A program made the position numbers and the translations under genes. Shown here piece after piece: positions 59,536 to 64,000 of a DNA stretch of 64,000 nt (position 1 is the stretch's first letter; every line of letters starts with the position of its first letter). The notes under the pieces are model-generated. The model was not told the origin of the DNA. It ran no database searches and saw only the letters and a program-made list of their open reading frames with translations. The DNA comes from an uncultured Aquimarina sp. (GTDB taxonomy: Bacteria > Bacteroidota > Bacteroidia > Flavobacteriales > Flavobacteriaceae): positions 372,001 through 436,000 of the forward strand of contig NZ_CANLOZ010000003.1 of assembly GCF_947492965.1 (NCBI RefSeq). The letters run 5' to 3'.

Positions 59536-59729
59536 ATACCTTTTGTTTACCAAACAGTACAAATTAGCTCTTGTTATTTCATTACACATTCCTTTAATTT
59601 ATGATATTAAAATCATAACAAAAGTTTATCTTTAAGAACTACGGTAATATCATTCTGAAGAGTAACATAAAAACAGTTTTTCAAATTTTTTATGTGTTCT
59701 TCTAAATCAAAAAAATAGTAAATAATAAA

Positions 59730-60236
59730 ATGAGAATTTTATACACATTAATCATAGTTTTTGCTTTTTTAAGTTGTGATGAGAATAAAGAAAATAGATC
59801 TTTAAATCCCGAAAACTGGGCTAAAAGAAAGGTAACATCACAATTAAGTGATTCTTTAAACTATGGAAAATCATATTTGTCAGTTTATTCTCAGATTTAC
59901 AGTATTAATGAACATAAGATCCATAATCTTACGTCAATGGTTAGTTTAAGAAATACCAGTGATTTGGATACAATTTATATTTTAAGAGCAGAATATTATG
60001 ATACAAATGGTAAATCCGTGAGGAAATATTTTGATCATTCAATTTATTTGGCTCCAATGGAAACAACAGAAATCGTAATCGATGAAATCGATATATCCGG
60101 AGGAACAGGCTCCAATTTTATTTTTGAATGGAAAACACCCAAAGACTGCCCAGAACCACTTTTTGAAGGGGTGATGACTTCTACATTAGGACAGCAAGGA
60201 TTGTCTTTTACCACGCAGGCTAAAAGAATAAAATAA
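59730..60236 (+). CDS. DUF3124-like lipoprotein
   Basis: Lipobox-like FLSCDEN; YLSVYSQIYSINEHKIHNLTSMVSLRNTSDLDTIYILRAEYYDTNGKSVRKYFDHSIYLAPMETTEIVIDE. Confidence 0.7.
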   Translation: MRILYTLIIVFAFLSCDENKENRSLNPENWAKRKVTSQLSDSLNYGKSYLSVYSQIYSINEHKIHNLTSMVSLRNTSDLDTIYILRAEYYDTNGKSVRKYFDHSIYLAPMETTEIVIDEIDISGGTGSNFIFEWKTPKDCPEPLFEGVMTSTLGQQGLSFTTQAKRIK

Positions 60237-60304
60237 CACGCACTTATCTAGAATATCTTTTTTTATAATAGCCTAAATATTTCTATTTATTGATCTTCAC
60301 TAAA

Positions 60305-60408
60305 AATATGTAGAAGACTGCGAAGTATATTGCAACCACTTTGAGATGTATCCAGGTTTCGAAGAACAGGTATAAATTCCCTTCGAAACGTTGAAAATTG
60401 AGCAATAA
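60305..60408 (+). pseudogene. Decayed partial duplicate of the 3' half of the CPXCG gene at 59353-59535
   Basis: Gap-free hand alignment with 59432-59535 at constant offset 873; from the shared ATGTAGAAG onward 81 of 101 bases match; translation YVEDCEVYCNHFEMYPGFEEQV*IPFETLKIEQ* carries an in-frame stop. Confidence 0.85.
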
Positions 60409-60420
60409 TCCATTGAATTT

Positions 60421-60460
60421 CCATTCGTCGACAGTAAATTACCATTCGTCTACAGTTAAA
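60421..60460. repeat. Tandem direct repeat CCATTCGTCgACAGTaaa / CCATTCGTCtACAGTtaa, 21-bp period
   Basis: Two copies at 60421 and 60442 read directly. Confidence 0.75.
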
Positions 60461-60553
60461 ATGATTCTAACGACATGTAAGGGATTACCTCGTTAAAATT
60501 ATTGAATTTTACTAAACAGGAGCGAATTCCCGTAAGTTTAAAATTAAAACCTG

Positions 60554-60964
60554 ATGAGAAATTTAAAAATTTTATTAATAGAAGACGACGAGATCGAAAG
60601 AATGAAATTTACAAGAGTGTTAAAAAAAAATAACTACGCTTGTAAATTGGAAGAAGCTACTAACGGTGAAGAAGCTGTAGAAATTTTAGAAGATGAAACC
60701 AAAACTCCAGACCTAATTTTATTAGATCTGAACATGCCAAAAATGAATGGCATCGAGTTCCTAAAAAGTCTAAAATCCAACAGTCAATTAAAATATGTTC
60801 CGGTTATCATTTTAAGTACATCAAATAATCATCAGGATCTTAAAAGGTGCTACGAGGAAGGGATTGCGGGATATTTAGTAAAACCATTAAAGTACGAAGA
60901 TTACGTAGAAAAGATAAAAGCTTTGATAGAATATTGGGGAAAAAATGAGTTAATTTCTGTTTAA
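60554..60964 (+). CDS. CheY-like response regulator (single receiver domain)
   Basis: ILLIEDDEIERMKFTRVLKK, PDLILLDLNMPKMNGIEFLKSLK, VIILSTSNNHQDLKRCYEEGIAGYLVKPLKYEDY. Confidence 0.93.
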   Translation: MRNLKILLIEDDEIERMKFTRVLKKNNYACKLEEATNGEEAVEILEDETKTPDLILLDLNMPKMNGIEFLKSLKSNSQLKYVPVIILSTSNNHQDLKRCYEEGIAGYLVKPLKYEDYVEKIKALIEYWGKNELISV

Positions 60965-61009
60965 AGTACCAGAAAACTCGTAAATTAACTAATCTCTAAA
61001 CAACATATT

Positions 61010-61555
61010 ATGAAAGGAATCGTATTTACAGAGTTTTTACAATTAGTCGAAGATAAATTTGGTCTGGAAATGGTAGACCAAATTATTGAGGAATCCAACT
61101 TACCATCTAATGGAGTGTATACTGCCATAGGAACTTATGAGTTTTCAGAAATGCTTAGTCTGATTACCAACCTTAGTAAGAACACAAACATAAAAACAGA
61201 TGATTTGCTACTTACCTATGCCGAACATTTTTTTGGAGTACTGGCTGGTGGCTATCCTCAACTTATAGAAAGATATACAGACCCTCTAGATTTATTAGAA
61301 TCCATTGAAAATCACATTCATGTAGAGGTAAGAAAAATATACCCTAGTGCAGAGCTCCCTACTTTTGAGGTGTTGGAAAGAACTCCAGACTCATTAGCGA
61401 TGATTTATAAATCTAGTAGAGCTATGTATAGTTTTGGACTAGGACTCATGCACAAAACATTTGAACATTTTAACAAAAAGGCTGTCATTACTTGCGATAA
61501 ATTAAAAGATGATGGAACAGAAGTTAAATTTATGATTCAAATGACTAATGGGTGA
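61010..61555 (+). CDS. H-NOX (heme nitric oxide/oxygen-binding) domain protein
   Basis: MKGIVFTEFLQLVEDKFG start, SIENHIHVEVRKIYPSAELP proximal-His region, MIYKSSRAMYSFGLGLMHKTFEHF with YxSxR motif. Confidence 0.9.
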   Translation: MKGIVFTEFLQLVEDKFGLEMVDQIIEESNLPSNGVYTAIGTYEFSEMLSLITNLSKNTNIKTDDLLLTYAEHFFGVLAGGYPQLIERYTDPLDLLESIENHIHVEVRKIYPSAELPTFEVLERTPDSLAMIYKSSRAMYSFGLGLMHKTFEHFNKKAVITCDKLKDDGTEVKFMIQMTNG

Positions 61556-62771
61556 AATTAAACCAGACATATTGCAGCGAGCGCTACAAAGAGAAAAAGC
61601 AGCTCGGAAACAAGCAGAAGGAATTTTAGAGGATAAGTCCAGAGAGTTATACAATGTTGCTCAAGAATTAAAAACAGTTAATGAGCAATTAGAATCGGTC
61701 TTAGCAAAGAAAAGTTCAGAGCTTCAAGGAATGTTTCATAATCTTGTTGATGCCTATGTGCTCATGAAGGTAAATGGAGATATTTTGGAAATGAACGATG
61801 CAGCTAAAGAACTATTCGGATACGATCCTAAGAATGAAAAACTAAATGTGATTTCTCTGATTCATAAAGAGGATATTAATTATGCGATGAATTCTTTTCA
61901 GGAGCTTGTTACCGAAGGATTTTTTACAGATTATGTGGCTAGAGCAGTAACGAAAGACAATGGTGTGCGTATCGTGCATATTAATGGTAGTGTAATCAAA
62001 GATAAAAATAATGAAGTAATCGCGGCTCAAGGTATCGTAAGAGATATTACAAGCCAGATAGAAGCACAGCAACTAAAAGAAGAATTACTTAGGAATCTCG
62101 AACAAAGTAATAAAGAGCTAAATGATTTTGCACACGTGGTGTCACATGATTTAAAATCACCACTTCGTAGTATGAATGCTCTGATTACCTGGTTCAAAGA
62201 AGACTATGAAGATAAACTAGACGAAGGAGCTATGAAATCATTCGATTCATTACTCAATAAAATTGAAAAAATGGATCATATGATCGACGGGATTTTAAGC
62301 TATTCGAGTATTGATAAAAACGAGAAGGAGAAGCAGAAAGTCAATCTTAATAAAATTGTATCCGATATATTAGAAATGATTTTCATCCCAGAAACTTTTA
62401 GCGTAAATATCCATGATATGTTACCAGTTGTAATGGGAGATAAGTTTAGATTTCAACAATTGTTTCAGAATATTATTAGTAATGCAATAAAATATAATGA
62501 TAAAGAAAAAGGTGTTTTAGATATCAAATGTAGAGAGATTGGTGGTTTTTGGGAGTTTACGCTTGCAGATAATGGACCAGGAATTCCAAAGGCATACCAC
62601 CGCAAAATTTTTGAGATTTTTCAAACAGCACAGGATAAAACTAAGTCTACCGGTATTGGATTATCGATCGTAAAAAAGATCGTTAATATGTATGGCGGAG
62701 AAGTACAAGTTTCATCCGAAGAAAATAAAGGCACAACATTTTTATTCACTCTTAAAAAAACCTCTAAATGA
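61548..62771 (+). CDS. PAS-domain sensor histidine kinase, translationally coupled to H-NOX
   Basis: PAS region MFHNLVDAYVLMKVNGDILEMNDAAKELFGYD; HisKA DFAHVVSHDLKSPLRSM; HATPase NAIKYNDKEKG, DNGPGIPKAYHRKIFEIF, STGIGLSIVKKIV. Confidence 0.93.
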   Translation: MGEIKPDILQRALQREKAARKQAEGILEDKSRELYNVAQELKTVNEQLESVLAKKSSELQGMFHNLVDAYVLMKVNGDILEMNDAAKELFGYDPKNEKLNVISLIHKEDINYAMNSFQELVTEGFFTDYVARAVTKDNGVRIVHINGSVIKDKNNEVIAAQGIVRDITSQIEAQQLKEELLRNLEQSNKELNDFAHVVSHDLKSPLRSMNALITWFKEDYEDKLDEGAMKSFDSLLNKIEKMDHMIDGILSYSSIDKNEKEKQKVNLNKIVSDILEMIFIPETFSVNIHDMLPVVMGDKFRFQQLFQNIISNAIKYNDKEKGVLDIKCREIGGFWEFTLADNGPGIPKAYHRKIFEIFQTAQDKTKSTGIGLSIVKKIVNMYGGEVQVSSEENKGTTFLFTLKKTSK

Positions 62772-63901
62772 AAATTCAACAATACGAAAGAAACGGACAA
62801 GGTGAATGGGTAGCTACCCAATCCTATACCGAAAAGTTACGGAACCCGTTGGTTTTAGTATTTGGAAATCGATTCATTTTAGAAAAAGAACCGATTTTAG
62901 AAGAGGTATCAGGACTTTTTGGAACCAGTGAAATAATTATTGGCTCTTCTGCTGGAGAAATTTTAGGAGGTAATGTTTCTGACAATACAGTTTCACTAAC
63001 AGCTATAGAATTCGAAAGAAGTACCATAAAACTAAGTCGTCAAAATATTCTGGATAATGATAAGAATACCTTTGAAACAGGAAAAAAATTAGCAGCTGGA
63101 TTACCCGCCGATAACCTGAAACATATTTTTATTGTTAGTGAAGGAAGTTTTGTAAATGGTTCTGCACTAATTGATGGTATCGAAGAAGTATATAAAGACA
63201 TTCCATGTACTGGAGGACTGTGTGGTGATGATGCAAGGTTCGAAAAAACACTAGTCGGATATAACGAAAAGCCCAAAGAAGGAGAAATTGTTGCAGTTGG
63301 ATTTTATGGAGATACCTTACAGATTACGAGTGCTCAATATGGAGGATGGAATCCATTTGGTCCAGAAAGAATTATTACAAAATCAGTAGATAATATTTTA
63401 TACGAGTTAGACAATCAACCAGCGCTGGATTTGTACAAAAAATACTTAGGAGATAAAGCATCAGAATTGCCACAGTCCGCTCTTTTATATCCACTAAGTG
63501 TGAAAACGGAAGGGCGTAAAGAAGCAATCGTAAGAACGATACTAAATATCGACGAAGAAAAAAATGCCATGATTTTAGCAGGTGATGTACCAGAAGGATC
63601 TGTGGTGCAGTTGATGATGGCTAATATCGATAAAATTGCGGAAGGAGCTTCGAAAGCAGCAGAAATTGCTATGGAGTCTCGTGATAAAGATCCACAATTA
63701 GCGCTATTGGTAAGTTGTATCGGAAGAAAATTGGTAATGGATCAACGAGTAGAAGAAGAGATAGAGGAAGTCATTGAAGAGGTAGGTAAAAATGCAGCGA
63801 TTACAGGTTTTTATTCTTATGGAGAGTTAGCACCTTTTAGTAATAGTACAAGATGCGAACTCCATAATCAAACCATGACCTTAACCTTATTGAGTGAATA
63901 A
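62768..63901 (+). CDS. FIST-domain signal transduction protein
   Basis: FIST-like IIIGSSAGEILGGNVSDNTVSLTAIEFERSTIKL, GGLCGDDARFEKTLV, GFYSYGELAPFSNSTRCELHNQTMTLTLLSE C-terminus; 4-nt overlap with the kinase gene. Confidence 0.88.
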   Translation: MKIQQYERNGQGEWVATQSYTEKLRNPLVLVFGNRFILEKEPILEEVSGLFGTSEIIIGSSAGEILGGNVSDNTVSLTAIEFERSTIKLSRQNILDNDKNTFETGKKLAAGLPADNLKHIFIVSEGSFVNGSALIDGIEEVYKDIPCTGGLCGDDARFEKTLVGYNEKPKEGEIVAVGFYGDTLQITSAQYGGWNPFGPERIITKSVDNILYELDNQPALDLYKKYLGDKASELPQSALLYPLSVKTEGRKEAIVRTILNIDEEKNAMILAGDVPEGSVVQLMMANIDKIAEGASKAAEIAMESRDKDPQLALLVSCIGRKLVMDQRVEEEIEEVIEEVGKNAAITGFYSYGELAPFSNSTRCELHNQTMTLTLLSE

Positions 63902-63903
63902 CA

Positions 63904-64000
63904 ATGAATTCATTATTGAAGCGACAGATAAGAAAACACTTATCTGAAGAATTAAAAAATAATCCTGAGATACAAAGCTTTTTAGCCGCAATCGAAGGTT
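63904..64000 (+). CDS. Start of downstream ORF, probably a second sensor kinase (truncated)
   Basis: MNSLLKRQIRKHLSEELKNNPEIQSFLAAIEG..., resembling the N-termini of PAS/hybrid kinases downstream of FIST genes; only ~32 codons visible. Confidence 0.55.
   Translation, partial: MNSLLKRQIRKHLSEELKNNPEIQSFLAAIEG

Overview
This looks like a Bacteroidota chromosome segment, most likely a marine Flavobacteriaceae (AT-rich, TAnnTTTG-type promoters, SusC/D pair, gldKLMN, HYC_CC_PP protein). From left to right:
(1) ~0.3-16.8 kb: a compact, mostly minus-strand glycoside-uptake locus. It holds partial galE, an SGLT-like Na+/solute symporter, a single 1059-aa ORF that joins glycerol kinase to glycerol-3-phosphate dehydrogenase, a GH36 alpha-galactosidase with no visible signal peptide, a VCBS/ASPIC lipoprotein, SusD, SusC and a GntR regulator. 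I interpret it as a candidate galactosyl-glycerol (e.g. floridoside) utilisation locus.
(2) 17.5-26.8 kb: a copper/heavy-metal efflux operon.
(3) VanX-like peptidase, malate synthase with a divergent ScfR/RamB-like regulator, and an alpha/beta hydrolase.
(4) 33-44.6 kb: housekeeping block (groEL/ES, secG, lptE, sigma-54 regulator, miaB, topA), followed by an arginase-fold protein whose metal ligands look degenerate.
(5) gldKLMN (T9SS/gliding core).
(6) ABC-F ATPase, then a MarR-MFP-RND-TolC efflux operon.
(7) A CPXCG-like gene with a decayed partial copy ~0.87 kb downstream, then a response regulator / H-NOX / histidine kinase / FIST / second kinase cluster running off the window end.
I found no tRNA, rRNA, CRISPR array or transposase. 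All assignments are from reading the sequence; no database searches were run.
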